From contig NZ_JAMQKC010000001.1 of NCBI RefSeq assembly GCF_028416595.1, forward strand, positions 124,001-188,000: 64,000 bases of DNA. Reading direction: 5' to 3'. Each line of letters opens with the position of its first letter. Position 1 is the first letter of the stretch. Of this stretch, positions 52,309 to 62,299 are shown in pieces. This DNA is from Aquibacillus salsiterrae (GTDB lineage Bacteria > Bacillota > Bacilli > Bacillales > Amphibacillaceae). The notes below the pieces were generated by a model, which saw only the letters and a program-made list of their open reading frames with translations, was not told the origin of the DNA and searched no databases. Made by a program: the position numbers and the translations under genes.

Positions 52309-53664
52309 CTACTCTTTATTCATAATAGGATACTTTTCTAAAAATTTTGTATTAAAATCGCCTTCGACAAATACTGGATGCTCCATCATCCTACTATGAA
52401 AAGGAATGGTAGTTGATACACCCTCCACTACAAATTCATCCAACGCCCGTTTCATTCGTTCTACCGCTTCTTTTCTAGTCTTACCATAAGTGATCAATTT
52501 AGCAATCATAGAATCATAAAATGGCGGAATTTTGTAACCTGGATAGGCAGCAGAATCTACTCGGACACCGAAGCCTCCTGGTGGTAGGTACATAGTAATT
52601 TGGCCTGCAGATGGCATAAAATCCTTATACGGGTCCTCTGCATTAATTCTACATTCAATCGACCAACCTTCAAATGTAATGTCCTCTTGTTTATAGGAAA
52701 GGTGATTATTATTTGCAATATTAATTTGTTCTTTAACGATATCAACACCGGTAACCATTTCTGTCACAGGGTGTTCTACTTGAATACGAGTATTCATTTC
52801 CATAAAATAAAAGGTTTCTTCATTTTTATCAAAAATAAACTCAATCGTCCCAGCGCCAGAATACTCAACTGCTTGAGCAGCCTTCACTGCCGCTTCCCCC
52901 ATTTGCTCTCTAATAGAAGGAGTTATTGCAGGGGAAGGTGTTTCCTCAATTAATTTTTGCAGTCTCCTTTGGACGGTACAATCTCTTTCACCTAAATGGA
53001 TGACATTTCCAAAATTGTCGGCTAACACTTGAATCTCTACATGGCGGAAATCTTCAATAAATTTCTCTATGTAAACACCCGGATTTCCGAACGCTTTTTC
53101 CGCCTCATTTTGTGTCACTCTAATTCCTTTGATGAGTTCCTCTTGATTACGAGCGACACGAATCCCTTTACCACCGCCACCGGCAGTTGCTTTAATAATG
53201 ACCGGATATCCAATCGCCTCGGCAACTTCAATTCCTTGAGTTTCATCAGCAATAATACCATCGGATCCTGGTACAATTGGAACCCCCGCTAGTTTCATCG
53301 TTTCGCGAGCAACGTCCTTTGTGCCCATTTTTTGAATGGCGTACGGACTTGGTCCCACAAATGTAATGTTACAAGCCTTACAAATTTCAGCGAAATCAGA
53401 ATTTTCTGCTAAGAACCCATAGCCGGGGTGAATCGCATCAACCTCTGTTAATGTCGCTACACTCATGATGTTTGTAAAGTTCAAATAACTATCTTTGCTT
53501 AACTTTGGCCCAATACAATAAGCTTCGTCCGCTAATTGAACATGTAGTGCGTCACGGTCAGCTTCTGAAAATACCGCTACGGTTTCGATACCCAATTCTT
53601 TACACGCACGAATAATTCTTACTGCGATTTCTCCTCTGTTAGCAATTAAGAGCTTCTTAATCAC
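52309..53664 (-). CDS. accC: Acetyl-CoA carboxylase, biotin carboxylase subunit
   Basis: Carboxylates biotin on AccB with ATP and bicarbonate, the first step of fatty acid synthesis. The 451 residues contain the ATP-grasp features [13 protein letters not shown] (about 160-172), the EKF/HVE segment, [20 protein letters not shown] with metal-binding Glu, and [14 protein letters not shown]. The N-terminus [15 protein letters not shown] is typical. It starts 12 bases after accB. Confidence 0.97.
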   Translation of the reverse strand: MIKKLLIANRGEIAVRIIRACKELGIETVAVFSEADRDALHVQLADEAYCIGPKLSKDSYLNFTNIMSVATLTEVDAIHPGYGFLAENSDFAEICKACNITFVGPSPYAIQKMGTKDVARETMKLAGVPIVPGSDGIIADETQGIEVAEAIGYPVIIKATAGGGGKGIRVARNQEELIKGIRVTQNEAEKAFGNPGVYIEKFIEDFRHVEIQVLADNFGNVIHLGERDCTVQRRLQKLIEETPSPAITPSIREQMGEAAVKAAQAVEYSGAGTIEFIFDKNEETFYFMEMNTRIQVEHPVTEMVTGVDIVKEQINIANNNHLSYKQEDITFEGWSIECRINAEDPYKDFMPSAGQITMYLPPGGFGVRVDSAAYPGYKIPPFYDSMIAKLITYGKTRKEAVERMKRALDEFVVEGVSTTIPFHSRMMEHPVFVEGDFNTKFLEKYPIMNKE

Positions 53665-53676
53665 GTTGTCATCCCC

Positions 53677-54171
53677 TTACATTTTCTTAACTCGGTATAG
53701 TGGTTGTCCATATTCTACTAGTTCTCCGCTTTCCACAAGTACTTCTACAACTTCTCCATTTACATCTGCTTCAATTTCATTAAATAACTTCATTGCTTCT
53801 ACAATACAAACAACAGTATCAGCACTTACTTTATCTCCAATCTTGACATAATCATCTTTATCAGGAGATGGTGCACTATAAAATGTTCCTACCATCGGGG
53901 ATACAATTTCATAGTCATAATTTACTTGCTGCTCTGAGTTCACATTTTCGTCAACTTGATTGTTCGTTTCTTGTGGTTTTGTTACTGGTTGTTCTTGGAC
54001 TTGTGTTGGAACAGGTGCCTGTGCTTGAACTTGTACAGGACTTGCCAGTGTAGCTTCTTGTTTATTTTTCTTTACAGACACTTTCGTTCCATTTGACTCA
54101 AACGTAAATTCATCGATCGATGATTCATCAATCCGTTTAATTAATTCATGGATTTCTTCGATTTTTAACAT
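53677..54171 (-). CDS. accB: Acetyl-CoA carboxylase biotin carboxyl carrier protein
   Basis: 164-residue carrier with an N-terminal helical part ([20 protein letters not shown]), a Gln/Pro/Val-rich flexible linker (about 45-80), and the biotinyl domain. The biotin Lys lies in [15 protein letters not shown] (about 123-137), the exact family motif. The ATG at 54171 has AAGGGG 8 bases upstream; the GTG three codons earlier overlaps that site. It begins the accB-accC-yqhY unit. Confidence 0.96.
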   Translation of the reverse strand: MLKIEEIHELIKRIDESSIDEFTFESNGTKVSVKKNKQEATLASPVQVQAQAPVPTQVQEQPVTKPQETNNQVDENVNSEQQVNYDYEIVSPMVGTFYSAPSPDKDDYVKIGDKVSADTVVCIVEAMKLFNEIEADVNGEVVEVLVESGELVEYGQPLYRVKKM

Positions 54172-54329
54172 GTTTTGCACCCCTTTGAATTTTCAAAAAA
54201 TATTATCAGGTACTAATAACTCCTTTTAACATTCTACGAAAACGAATAAGAATCTGCAAGTCTTTATAGTATTACTGAAAGCAAATTTCCTCTTTCCTTT
54301 CATCTTACCATTTACTTTTACAAAAAAGT

Positions 54330-54373
54330 AGAAAAGAAAAAACTGACTCTTTTGGCTTACCTAAGAGTCAGTA
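54330..54373 (-). terminator. Terminator of the spoIIIA operon
   Basis: CTGACTCTT pairs with AAGAGTCAG (54343-54351 with 54363-54371) and is followed by TTTTTTCTTTTC on the minus strand. The remaining 170 bases up to accB hold no recognisable feature. Confidence 0.88.
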
Positions 54374-54397
54374 GATTGTACTACCTAACTATACCAG

Positions 54398-54982
54398 TTA
54401 CTTGGATACTGGTTGATATTTCACCTCAACTTGTACTCTACCGAATTCATCGCTAACCATTTGCATAATATTATTTGCAACTGTTTGTGATAACTCATCA
54501 GCTTTAACAGTAACGACTACATCTCCACCTGTATTGCGTACCAAGACATCTGGAAAACCATTCTCTGCTTTTATGTTTTCTTCTAAAATACTTTCTTTTG
54601 TTGATACACTTTCAATTTCCTTCATCTCATCATATGCTTTGTTAATGTCATCTGTAGAAGCAGAGCTTGATGCAACAATATCATCTAATTGATCTAGGCG
54701 CTTACTTCTTTCGTCTTCCATTTCCATCCGGATAGTAGCGAAAAGTTCATCAGAGGAAAAAGTTGATGATGAAACTGCTTCACCTTCTGCATCACTCGTT
54801 CCCTCTGCTTCCGTTACCTCAACGTCTGAAGACATTTCACTAGTTGGTAACTGTTCCCCATCGACTGACTGATCGTTCACAAAGGCTAATTCATCACCAT
54901 TCGGCGAGCTCATATAATACACACTTAACACAATCATTAGACTTAACATGGTAAGTAACCAAACTGTTTGTTTTTTTAACAT
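54398..54982 (-). CDS. spoIIIAH: Stage III sporulation protein AH
   Basis: Mother-cell membrane protein that pairs with forespore SpoIIQ to form the feeding channel. The 194 residues have an N-terminal anchor (about 4-25), an acidic linker, and the YscJ/FliF-like ring domain (about 100-185, containing ESILEENIKAENGFPDVLVR and ADELSQTVANNIMQMV). Length is somewhat shorter than B. subtilis (218). It is the last gene of spoIIIA. Confidence 0.94.
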   Translation of the reverse strand: MLKKQTVWLLTMLSLMIVLSVYYMSSPNGDELAFVNDQSVDGEQLPTSEMSSDVEVTEAEGTSDAEGEAVSSSTFSSDELFATIRMEMEDERSKRLDQLDDIVASSSASTDDINKAYDEMKEIESVSTKESILEENIKAENGFPDVLVRNTGGDVVVTVKADELSQTVANNIMQMVSDEFGRVQVEVKYQPVSK

Positions 54983-54995
54983 AAGAATCCTCCTC

Positions 54996-55640
54996 TTAGT
55001 TTTTTGGCATTACTGAAATTTTATATGATGGGACATCCAAGACCCTTGATACCGCTTCAACTACCCACTGCTTGACCTGTGCATGATCAACTCCCTTTGC
55101 GACAACTAAAACACCTCTTACATCGGGTTTTTTCGTTTCAACAACCAATGGAACTTCCTTATCACCTTGTCTTACAATGACGACTTGTTGTTCTTTGGTT
55201 GTATCTTTCACGTAACGTTCACCGCCATTTTGATCAGTTTCTTCAGTAGATTGTTCACCAATGATTAAATTCTTTTCATAGACTTTTTGTTTAGAAGAGT
55301 CTATGTTGACCATTACTTCTACTTCTGACACCCCAGTGATCTTTTCGAGTAATTGAGCGAGATCCTTTTCAAATTGATCCTCGGTATCCTTCAATGCTGA
55401 ATCTTTATTTTCATCCTTAGAAGTAAAGGAGACAGCCTCATCTGCGTCCACTCCATTCTCTGTGTCTTCTTTGATAACCATTTGATTATTATCTTTACTT
55501 TCACTGAACATACTACTTGTAATTAAAATAAGGATCCCAACTAATGCAATGACGAGAACATATCCCATTTTGGTCGGTTTTTTACCTTCACCTGTTTCTA
55601 AGTGTAAATACGATAAAAGTTTCTTTAATGGGTTTTCCAC
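54996..55640 (-). CDS. spoIIIAG: Stage III sporulation protein AG
   Basis: Ring-forming channel protein of 214 residues with one N-terminal membrane helix (about 24-42, GYVLVIALVGILILITSSMF) and a periplasmic domain with the YscJ-type segments LLEKITGVSEVEVMVN and VLVVAKGVDHAQVKQWVVEA. Start at GTG 55640 is chosen because its first base is the last base of the spoIIIAF stop (TAGTG), an arrangement that couples translation; upstream ribosome binding site AGGGAGGGG. Confidence 0.93.
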   Translation of the reverse strand: MENPLKKLLSYLHLETGEGKKPTKMGYVLVIALVGILILITSSMFSESKDNNQMVIKEDTENGVDADEAVSFTSKDENKDSALKDTEDQFEKDLAQLLEKITGVSEVEVMVNIDSSKQKVYEKNLIIGEQSTEETDQNGGERYVKDTTKEQQVVIVRQGDKEVPLVVETKKPDVRGVLVVAKGVDHAQVKQWVVEAVSRVLDVPSYKISVMPKN

Positions 55641-56263
55641 TATACCCCTCCCTCCCACCTAAGGTTTATTTTTTGATCATCTAGCTGCCACATATCATAC
55701 AAATATTTTTTTATTTTTTCTGTCTCAGGGTTCGTTTCACTGTTTTCTTCAGCATTCTCTTCTCCTGAAACATCAATGACTACTTCTTCTACTACGCCCC
55801 GCTTTTCCTCTTCGGTGTAATCCACTAGATTTACATCAATTTCTTCAAGTGAATCTAAAGACATCTCGTTTCCCTCACTGAAAGTAAAGGAGATATTAGT
55901 TATTTGCACATCATAGTCTTCTCTCAACCCCTCTTTCACATCATTTTTCATTTGGACAGCCATCTCTTCTAAAATGTATGCATCTTGTTGGGCTTGTATT
56001 TCATTTTTCTGCAATTCTATTGAATTTTTCATATTTTTTTCGTCGATGGAGGTGTCAAGCGCTGGCGTCACTTCACTTACTATCTCTTGGACATCAATTT
56101 GAAATAATTGAAACAAGGGTTGTAAGAAAATGAGAATCAACAATAGGCCAACTACCATGTTGATGTACTTCTTCATCGAAGAGTTAGGTAAAAGAAGATC
56201 AATAATCATTGCTAATAACAAAAATAAAATAATTTGGGTAACCCAATCGATAAGAAACCCCAT
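55640..56263 (-). CDS. spoIIIAF: Stage III sporulation protein AF
   Basis: 207-residue membrane protein of the channel operon, with two N-terminal helices (about 6-24 and 33-50: IILFLLLAMIIDLLLPNSSM, then NMVVGLLLILIFLQPLFQL). A soluble C-terminal domain follows. The start at 56263 has a GGGGGG site and fits B. subtilis length (206); a longer ORF start lacks a site. Confidence 0.9.
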   Translation of the reverse strand: MGFLIDWVTQIILFLLLAMIIDLLLPNSSMKKYINMVVGLLLILIFLQPLFQLFQIDVQEIVSEVTPALDTSIDEKNMKNSIELQKNEIQAQQDAYILEEMAVQMKNDVKEGLREDYDVQITNISFTFSEGNEMSLDSLEEIDVNLVDYTEEEKRGVVEEVVIDVSGEENAEENSETNPETEKIKKYLYDMWQLDDQKINLRWEGGV

Positions 56264-56293
56264 TGTCAAATGTCCCCCCAATCTGTCAGCAAC

Positions 56294-57484
56294 TTATCGT
56301 AACATGAGTGCTAGATTACTTGATGCAACTATAATTACGATAGCTAGAAAGAACATAAATGAAACAACTAATAGAGCAGCAAATATGTACAAAATATGTT
56401 TACTAATAATATCCATACATTTTATAATTGGGCCATCACCAATAGGCTGAAGTAAGGCTGACGTTAGTTTGTAAATGATCGATATTACAAAAATTTTCAT
56501 CGCTGGGAATAGAACGATTGCAAGTAAAATAACTACACCAACAATCCCAACTGCATTTTTTAACAGCAACGATGCGCTCATTACGGTATCAGCTGCATCC
56601 GTAAACATTCTCCCAACAACCGGAATAAAGTTACCTGTCACAAATTTTGCCGTTTTCATTGCTACGCCATCCTGAATTGCGCTTGCTGCCCCTTGGACTG
56701 AAATGACACCAAGAAAAATTGTCAGAAAGGTACCCAATATTGCTAGTCCAATGTTTTTCAATAGATTAGCGAGCTGCGTTACTTTAAAATTGTCATGCAA
56801 AGTACTGACAATGCTCAATAATGCCGATAGAAAAAATAATGGAATAACTACATTCGACACAACAAGTACACTCGTATGAATAAGAAACACGATTACTGGA
56901 TGAAAGAAACTAACAGCAACTAGATTACCAAATGAAGCCATTAACCCAAGCATGAGTGGTAATAAGGCAACCATAAAACTACTCATCGTTGAAATAGTCT
57001 CATTAATATAACTTGATGCTAGCTGAAAACTATTAAAGGCAATGATCATTAAGACCAGATATACAACGGCATAAGCGACTCTACTGACAGCCTGTTTCTC
57101 AAAAGCAGATTGCAACGATTGAAGAATTGTACAGAAAAGCGTTAACATGATTAATGTCCCTAACAATTTCCCGTTCATTACTAATTCAAAAAGTAAAAAC
57201 TCAAACAATCCAACAACCCATTCTTTAACAGAAACTTCTCCGCGGTTCTTTAAAAATTCTATGAAAGTTGTTTTCTCAATTCCTGGTAGGTAACCACCAT
57301 ACTCTGTTACAACCTCATCCCAATAGCCTTTTACTTCATCAAAAGAGATCTTTTCCAAGTCAAGCGCCTCGTAAGCGGTTTGACTTGAATTGTCAGGGCT
57401 AGCCGTAGCTGTTACTGGAAAGGAAAAATAGGTGATTACGCTTAATATGGTTATCATCATTAAATATTTTAATAGTTGGCTCAT
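56294..57484 (-). CDS. spoIIIAE: Stage III sporulation protein AE
   Basis: Polytopic protein of 396 residues, the largest membrane component of the SpoIIIA-SpoIIQ channel. A signal-like N-terminus is followed by an extracytoplasmic part (about 25-95) and eight or so hydrophobic helices. Family segments are FFHPVIVFLIHTSVLVVSNV and QGAASAIQDGVAMKTAKFVT, then NFIPVVGRMFTDAADTVM. Its role is probably the membrane channel core. Confidence 0.94.
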   Translation of the reverse strand: MSQLLKYLMMITILSVITYFSFPVTATASPDNSSQTAYEALDLEKISFDEVKGYWDEVVTEYGGYLPGIEKTTFIEFLKNRGEVSVKEWVVGLFEFLLFELVMNGKLLGTLIMLTLFCTILQSLQSAFEKQAVSRVAYAVVYLVLMIIAFNSFQLASSYINETISTMSSFMVALLPLMLGLMASFGNLVAVSFFHPVIVFLIHTSVLVVSNVVIPLFFLSALLSIVSTLHDNFKVTQLANLLKNIGLAILGTFLTIFLGVISVQGAASAIQDGVAMKTAKFVTGNFIPVVGRMFTDAADTVMSASLLLKNAVGIVGVVILLAIVLFPAMKIFVISIIYKLTSALLQPIGDGPIIKCMDIISKHILYIFAALLVVSFMFFLAIVIIVASSNLALMLR

Positions 57485-57511
57485 TCACTAAACCATTCTC
57501 CTTTCTTAAGC

Positions 57512-57901
57512 TCAGGCGGGGATCAACCCTACGATAGTTTCGATGACAGCAGTTAAAATCGGCACAGCAAGGACTAGGATAAGGATTTTGCCAGCGAGTT
57601 CAATTTTAGCTGCAACAGATCCTAAGCCAGCATCTCTTGTTATATGGGCTCCAAATTCAGCGATGTAAGCAATCCCAATTATTTGTAAAATAGTATCGAC
57701 ATATACTCCATCCACATTTGCCTTGTTCCCCAAATAGTTAATTAACTGAAATATATCCCCAATGTTTTTAACAATAAATGAGAATATATAGATACCTGTT
57801 AATAAAATAATAAAAAATGTAAAGGATGGCTTTTGTTCTTTTAAAATTAAAACAAGCAAACTGGAAACAATGCCGATGCTAACAATTTGAATAATCTCCA
57901 T
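57512..57901 (-). CDS. spoIIIAD: Stage III sporulation protein AD
   Basis: 129-residue membrane protein with about four helices, paralogous to SpoIIIAC. It shows VKEQKPTF-like LKEQKPSFTFFIILLTGI, then ILQIIGIAYIAEFGAHITRD and GKILILVLAVPILTAVIETI. The start at 57901 has GGGGTAGAG; the gene begins 4 bases after the spoIIIAC stop. Confidence 0.92.
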   Translation of the reverse strand: MEIIQIVSIGIVSSLLVLILKEQKPSFTFFIILLTGIYIFSFIVKNIGDIFQLINYLGNKANVDGVYVDTILQIIGIAYIAEFGAHITRDAGLGSVAAKIELAGKILILVLAVPILTAVIETIVGLIPA

Positions 57902-57905
57902 ATCT

Positions 57906-58112
57906 CTACCCCTGGAACAAAAAGACTGATTTAATTTGTTGGAATAAATCTGAAATTCCATTTATGACAAAGATCAACACAATGATAAAACCTACTAAAC
58001 TTGCGAATTGGGCATATTCTTCTTTCCCCATTTGTTTGAGGATGGTATGAATCATAGCAACCACAATCCCTATACCAGCAATTTGAAAGATAACTGATGC
58101 ATCGCCGAGCAT
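57906..58112 (-). CDS. spoIIIAC: Stage III sporulation protein AC
   Basis: 68-residue membrane protein with two helices and the conserved start MLGDASVIFQIAGIGIVVAM then IHTILKQMGKEEYAQF. It matches B. subtilis SpoIIIAC (68 residues). It lies between AB and AD in the conserved operon order. Confidence 0.94.
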   Translation of the reverse strand: MLGDASVIFQIAGIGIVVAMIHTILKQMGKEEYAQFASLVGFIIVLIFVINGISDLFQQIKSVFLFQG

Positions 58113-58127
58113 TTAACTTACTCCTTT

Positions 58128-58640
58128 CTAAATCAAGAGTAGTATCAAAAGAAGTCCTGTTAAAAAGCCCAAACTTTTTACCATCTTGCTGTACCGGAAT
58201 TGATAATCTTGGGCTTCTTGTAATTCCCTTTCTAAGTGTGTTAAGGCTAATTGAATATGTTTCTGTTGGTGTGTGAAATCATGTTGTCCCAAAGTTCGGC
58301 CGAATTGGCGCAAAATTTCTTTTTCATTTTTCCCTAATGCGACTAATGGCCAAAATAGATTTAAATTCTTTTCCCAAACATCGAATAAATGACCTGATTG
58401 CCTCGCTAAGTCGTCACCTACTGCTTTAAAAAACCATGAAATTGGATGTGGTAATTGTTTAGAAACATTGATACAAGCCTCTATTAATGGTGCTTGTCCG
58501 TATAGAATTTCTGCTTCTAATATTTGTAACGCACTCTTTAATTGTCTAATCTGCTTTGGTCGTTCATTTAATTTGCTAGCTAATTCAAACCCCACCCACG
58601 TGGTGGCGCTTAATAATAGAAGTGCTCCGATCCATTTCAT
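58128..58640 (-). CDS. spoIIIAB: Stage III sporulation protein AB
   Basis: 170-residue protein anchored by an N-terminal helix (MKWIGALLLLSATTWVGFEL), followed by an all-helical domain (RPKQIRQLKSALQILEAEIL, then QLPHPISWFFKAVGDDL) and a C-terminal membrane helix. It resembles type IV pilus/secretion F-like proteins. Start chosen at 58640 with GAGGTG; this start lies inside the 3' end of spoIIIAA. Confidence 0.93.
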   Translation of the reverse strand: MKWIGALLLLSATTWVGFELASKLNERPKQIRQLKSALQILEAEILYGQAPLIEACINVSKQLPHPISWFFKAVGDDLARQSGHLFDVWEKNLNLFWPLVALGKNEKEILRQFGRTLGQHDFTHQQKHIQLALTHLERELQEAQDYQFRYSKMVKSLGFLTGLLLILLLI

Positions 58641-59562
58641 TTGATTCGCACCTCGGTTTCTTAAAGATATTTTGCCCTTCCTTTGTAACAATTTTTTCAA
58701 TCATTCCAGGCCTCTTTGTTCGTGAAAGAATAACAAATCTGTCAAACACCTCATGATCAAATAAAACTTTTAAGGAAGGCCGTTTCCTCAGTTGCTCTAG
58801 TGATTCCCCGTGAACAGAACACAAAATTCGTACTCCTGCATGCATCGCCTCCATTAAGGCGTTAACATCATCGGAATTTCCAATCTCATCGACAACTAAT
58901 ACATCTGGTGACATCGAGCGAATCATCATCATCAATCCTTCAGCTTTAGGGCAAGCATCCATAAGATCTGTTCTTAGACCTAACTGGTGTTGGGGAATCC
59001 CATTAATACTTCCCCCGATTTCTGACCTTTCATCGACTATTCCAGTTTTTAATGGTTTTACGTCTTGCCACCCAGTTGAAATAATTCTCGCAAAATCCCT
59101 CAATAGCGTCGTTTTTCCCGTTTGTGGTGGACCAATTATTAACGTATTTAAATAAGACGACTTATATAGGTATTGAATATACCTTCTTGATATTCCAACC
59201 TTTTCTTTAGCAATTCTAATATTAAAAAAGGAAATATGTTTAATTGCTTTGACAGAACCGTTTAACGTATTTACCTTACCAGCAAGCCCGACTCGATGCC
59301 CACCTTCAATCGTGATAAACCCTTCCCGTAACTCGTCCTCGAGCCGGTAAAGTGAAAATTGACTTAATTGATTTAATAGATACATTCCATCTTCTTCTGT
59401 TGGGATTAGATTTGTTAACCATGTCTCATGGTCATCAAATATTAACTCGATTGGCTGTGCTAACCTTACTCTAATCTCTTGAAGGGTAGTCCATTTATTT
59501 GCGAGTGAAGCTTCTATTTCTTTTTTTAAGTTCGGTGAGAACAGTCTTAATATTTCATCCAT
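58585..59562 (-). CDS. spoIIIAA: Stage III sporulation protein AA, ATPase
   Basis: AAA-type/secretion-type ATPase (325 residues) that energises the SpoIIIA channel. Walker A GPPQTGKTTLLRDFARII (about 144-161), a Walker B-like MMIRSMSPDVLVVDEIGN segment (about 208-225), and GIVDERSEIGG are visible. It is about 18 residues longer than the B. subtilis protein at the C-terminus, and this extension overlaps spoIIIAB by 56 bases. It is first in the operon. Confidence 0.94.
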   Translation of the reverse strand: MDEILRLFSPNLKKEIEASLANKWTTLQEIRVRLAQPIELIFDDHETWLTNLIPTEEDGMYLLNQLSQFSLYRLEDELREGFITIEGGHRVGLAGKVNTLNGSVKAIKHISFFNIRIAKEKVGISRRYIQYLYKSSYLNTLIIGPPQTGKTTLLRDFARIISTGWQDVKPLKTGIVDERSEIGGSINGIPQHQLGLRTDLMDACPKAEGLMMMIRSMSPDVLVVDEIGNSDDVNALMEAMHAGVRILCSVHGESLEQLRKRPSLKVLFDHEVFDRFVILSRTKRPGMIEKIVTKEGQNIFKKPRCESNEMDRSTSIIKRHHVGGV

Positions 59563-59607
59563 ACATCACATCTTCCTATCCACTTCTTTATAAAAACATC
59601 TAATGTA

Positions 59608-59635
59608 TATGTATGCTTGTCTGACTCTTATATGA
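59608..59635 (-). promoter_or_regulatory. Sigma-E promoter of the spoIIIA operon
   Basis: Minus strand: TCATATA (59635-59629), 13-base spacer, CATACATA (59615-59608). It differs from the sigma-E consensus (KMATATT, CATACAHT) by one base in each box. It lies 46 bases upstream of spoIIIAA, a known sigma-E operon. Confidence 0.7.
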
Positions 59636-59753
59636 CTAGTAACTGAATAATTTAATAGACTGTGCTAGAGGATAGTAAAAAGTGGTGTTCTAAAACAGTG
59701 AGAGTCATGAATGTGGTTTACTCTTTCGCACCAGTATGGACATAGACAATAAG

Positions 59754-59805
59754 AAAAAGCGCAAGTCGCCTGCGCTGGACGTGGCTGCCGCTAGATGGTA
59801 TCCCC
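59754..59805 (+). repeat. Dispersed intergenic repeat, copy I
   Basis: AAGAAAAAGCGCAAGTCGCC followed by the TGCGCTGGACGTGGCTGCCG block and CTAGATGGTATCCCC. It fills most of the 312-base gap between efp and spoIIIAA that is not promoter or terminator. Confidence 0.6.
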
Positions 59806-59858
59806 AAAAAAAAAGCGTGTTAGGTCTTCATGAAAGAAGACGCTAACACACTTTTTTT
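59805..59858 (-). terminator. Terminator after efp
   Basis: A long stem-loop: GTGTTAG-GTCTTC pairs with GAAGAC-G-CTAACAC (one bulge, 6-base loop), flanked by T runs on both strands, 17 bases past the efp stop. Confidence 0.88.
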
Positions 59859-59874
59859 GCTAGTTGTTTGTTCA

Positions 59875-60432
59875 TTAAGCTCGAGATACATATTTACCGT
59901 CACTAGTACTAATGACCAGTACATCACCAACGTTGACAAAGAAAGGAACTTGAACAGTAAGTCCTGTTTCTACCGTTGCAGGTTTTGTGCCGCCACTTGC
60001 AGTATCACCTTTAATGCCAGGTTCTGTTTCTGTTACTGTAAGCTCAACATTATTTGGTAGGTCTACCCCTAATGTTTCACCTTGGTAAGTGATAATATTT
60101 ACTTCCATATTTTCTTTTAAGTAATTTAGTTCATTTTCAATCTGACTCGTTTGTAATTCGATCTGTTCAAAAGATTCATTGTCCATGAAAGTATGGGTAT
60201 CACCAGAACCATAAAGGTACTGCATTTTTCTATTTTCGATATGGGCACGATTAACTTTTTCACCAGCTCGGAACGTTTTTTCTTGAATACTACCGTTTCT
60301 AAGGTTTCGCAGTTTAGAACGAACAAACGCAGCACCTTTCCCTGGTTTTACGTGTTGGAAGTCGATTACTTGCCAAATCCCATTATCGACTTCAATGGTT
60401 AAGCCTGTTCTAAAATCGTTTACTGATATCAT
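59875..60432 (-). CDS. efp: Elongation factor P
   Basis: Relieves ribosome stalling at polyproline. The 185 residues comprise three beta-domains with the modified loop Lys at K32 ([16 protein letters not shown], about 29-44); the B. subtilis protein carries a 5-aminopentanol modification on that Lys. The C-terminus has the OB pattern [20 protein letters not shown]. It lies 25 bases downstream of the YqhT-like gene and probably shares its transcript. Confidence 0.95.
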   Translation of the reverse strand: MISVNDFRTGLTIEVDNGIWQVIDFQHVKPGKGAAFVRSKLRNLRNGSIQEKTFRAGEKVNRAHIENRKMQYLYGSGDTHTFMDNESFEQIELQTSQIENELNYLKENMEVNIITYQGETLGVDLPNNVELTVTETEPGIKGDTASGGTKPATVETGLTVQVPFFVNVGDVLVISTSDGKYVSRA

Positions 60433-60457
60433 TTAGTAGTCCTCCTTCTCCATTGTC

Positions 60458-61519
60458 CTACAATGTAATAAGTTCTTTTGGTGAGAAAGTAAGCTTCTCA
60501 TTACCATCTTTTGTTACAACCGTATCATCTTCGATCCGACATCCACCAACACCTGGGATATAAATTCCTGGTTCAACAGTAACAACCATACCCGGTTCTA
60601 ACAATTGATTTGAACGATAGGAAAGGCCAGGACCTTCGTGTACTTCCAAACCAATTCCATGGCCTGTCGAGTGCCCGAAATACTGTCCGAAACCCTTTTC
60701 CTCAATATGGTCACGAGTTAATGCATCTGCTTCCTTTGCACTTATTCCTGCCTTTATACCAGCCATACCCTTCATCTGGGCCTCTAAAACGGTTTGATAG
60801 ATGGTTAGAAGCTGCTCATCGATTTTACCAACTGCAACCGTTCGAGTAATATCTGAACAATACCCTTTATATAAGGCTCCGAAATCAAGGGTTACAAGTT
60901 CACCCGATTTTATCTCTTTATCAGATGCGACACCATGCGGTAACGCAGAGCGATGACCAGATGCAACAATAATGTCAAAGCTTGATGAGGTTGCACCCTG
61001 TTTTCTCATATAAAACTCTAGCTCATTTGAAACTTCAATTTCCTTTACACCCGGTTTAATAAAAGTAAGAATATAATCAAAAGCAGCATCTGCTATCTTT
61101 GCTGCATCCTTTAATATATTAATCTCATCTTCCTTCTTTATCAAGCGTATTTTTTCAACTATTCCACTAGTAGGGATAAGTTCAGTAGGGATCTCTTCCT
61201 TATATTGTTCATAGGTGGCATAGGTTATGTCATTTTTTTCAAACCCTAAGCGACTAATCGATAGCTTTTTTACTTGATCACTAATCTCAAGCCCAATTGG
61301 CTGTTTATGTTCGATAATTTTAAAGCTTTTTGCCTGCTCAGTTGCTTGTTCTATGTATCTGAAATCTGTTATCAGTAGGGCTTCTTTTTCCGTTATAAGA
61401 ACAACCCCAGCAGTACCTGTAAATCCTGTTATGTATTGGCGGTTGACGGTACTAGTAATAAGTAGGCCGTCCAATCCATTTTCCTTTAAAGACTCCCGGA
61501 GTTGAGTTAGTTTCCCCAT
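60458..61519 (-). CDS. Xaa-Pro peptidase, M24 family (YqhT-like)
   Basis: Metallopeptidase of 353 residues that releases Pro-containing dipeptides or N-terminal residues; aminopeptidase P/prolidase family. The N-terminal creatinase-like domain (about 1-125) is followed by the pita-bread domain with the metal ligands: VTLDFGALYKGYCSDITRT (Asp, Asp), HSTGHGIGLEVHEGP (His), VVTVEPGIYIPGVGG (Glu) and CRIEDDTVV (Glu). Start chosen at ATG 61519 (AAAGGATGG upstream). Its neighbour efp is involved in proline translation. Confidence 0.93.
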   Translation of the reverse strand: MGKLTQLRESLKENGLDGLLITSTVNRQYITGFTGTAGVVLITEKEALLITDFRYIEQATEQAKSFKIIEHKQPIGLEISDQVKKLSISRLGFEKNDITYATYEQYKEEIPTELIPTSGIVEKIRLIKKEDEINILKDAAKIADAAFDYILTFIKPGVKEIEVSNELEFYMRKQGATSSSFDIIVASGHRSALPHGVASDKEIKSGELVTLDFGALYKGYCSDITRTVAVGKIDEQLLTIYQTVLEAQMKGMAGIKAGISAKEADALTRDHIEEKGFGQYFGHSTGHGIGLEVHEGPGLSYRSNQLLEPGMVVTVEPGIYIPGVGGCRIEDDTVVTKDGNEKLTFSPKELITL

Positions 61520-61617
61520 TATAACCATCCTTTCCAAAGTATATATTCCTTAAAAAACATAAAAAGATAGAGACTCCTCACCCTAAATCTCACCTGTTTT
61601 AAGTTTATCATAGTTGG

Positions 61618-62142
61618 TTAATTTTTACTCTTTATAGACCGAAAATTATATATTTTCATCCTTTTTTTGTCAAGGTAGGCATACGATATCGAATACCCGA
61701 TAAACGTACCATACAATAAGTATAAACAAATCGTTGTAACTACTGTATCACTATCTAGTTTCGTCATGTGTGGAATATTAGGGAAAATTGGTTGTAATAA
61801 ATAAAAGACAATAAACCATAAGGCGATTCCAAACACAGCACTTGGCCATATCCCTTTTAGATGCTTAAATAGCAAATAATAAATGATCGCAATTGCGATC
61901 GACAATATACCAATAACAACTATCGAGATTAATTGACCTAAGAAACCGTCCGACCAACCAGTCACAAGCCAAGGTCTTAAAATAAAGGATGCTGGGGAAA
62001 CTTTGGAAAAATTAAAAAAGGATGACAAAAAACCAAAGAAACTCCACAATAGACCACCTACAAGACCTGTTATAATCGTATTACCTATCAGAGATGTAGG
62101 TTTTGCGCGTTGATTTTGCTCTAAACTTTTATCCTTTTCCAT
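61618..62142 (-). CDS. yqhR: Conserved membrane protein YqhR
   Basis: 174 residues with four predicted membrane helices, no known function. The segments IGNTIITGLVGGLLWSFFGF, FNFSKVSPASFILRPWL and IWPSAVFGIALWFIVFYLLQ are typical of Bacillus YqhR. ATG at 62142 with GGAGGTG upstream. In B. subtilis it also lies next to yqhT. Confidence 0.8.
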   Translation of the reverse strand: MEKDKSLEQNQRAKPTSLIGNTIITGLVGGLLWSFFGFLSSFFNFSKVSPASFILRPWLVTGWSDGFLGQLISIVVIGILSIAIAIIYYLLFKHLKGIWPSAVFGIALWFIVFYLLQPIFPNIPHMTKLDSDTVVTTICLYLLYGTFIGYSISYAYLDKKRMKIYNFRSIKSKN

Positions 62143-62299
62143 CAAGACACCTCCACCAATAGAATATCCAACTACGAATGATTCCATCCATCCCCATTAA
62201 TTTTTCCAACGATATATTCTCTGTTATCTTTTAATTATTTGCTAGTGAAATAAAGATTTTTTTAGTAAAATGATAAGTAAGAACAATTAGCATATTTTT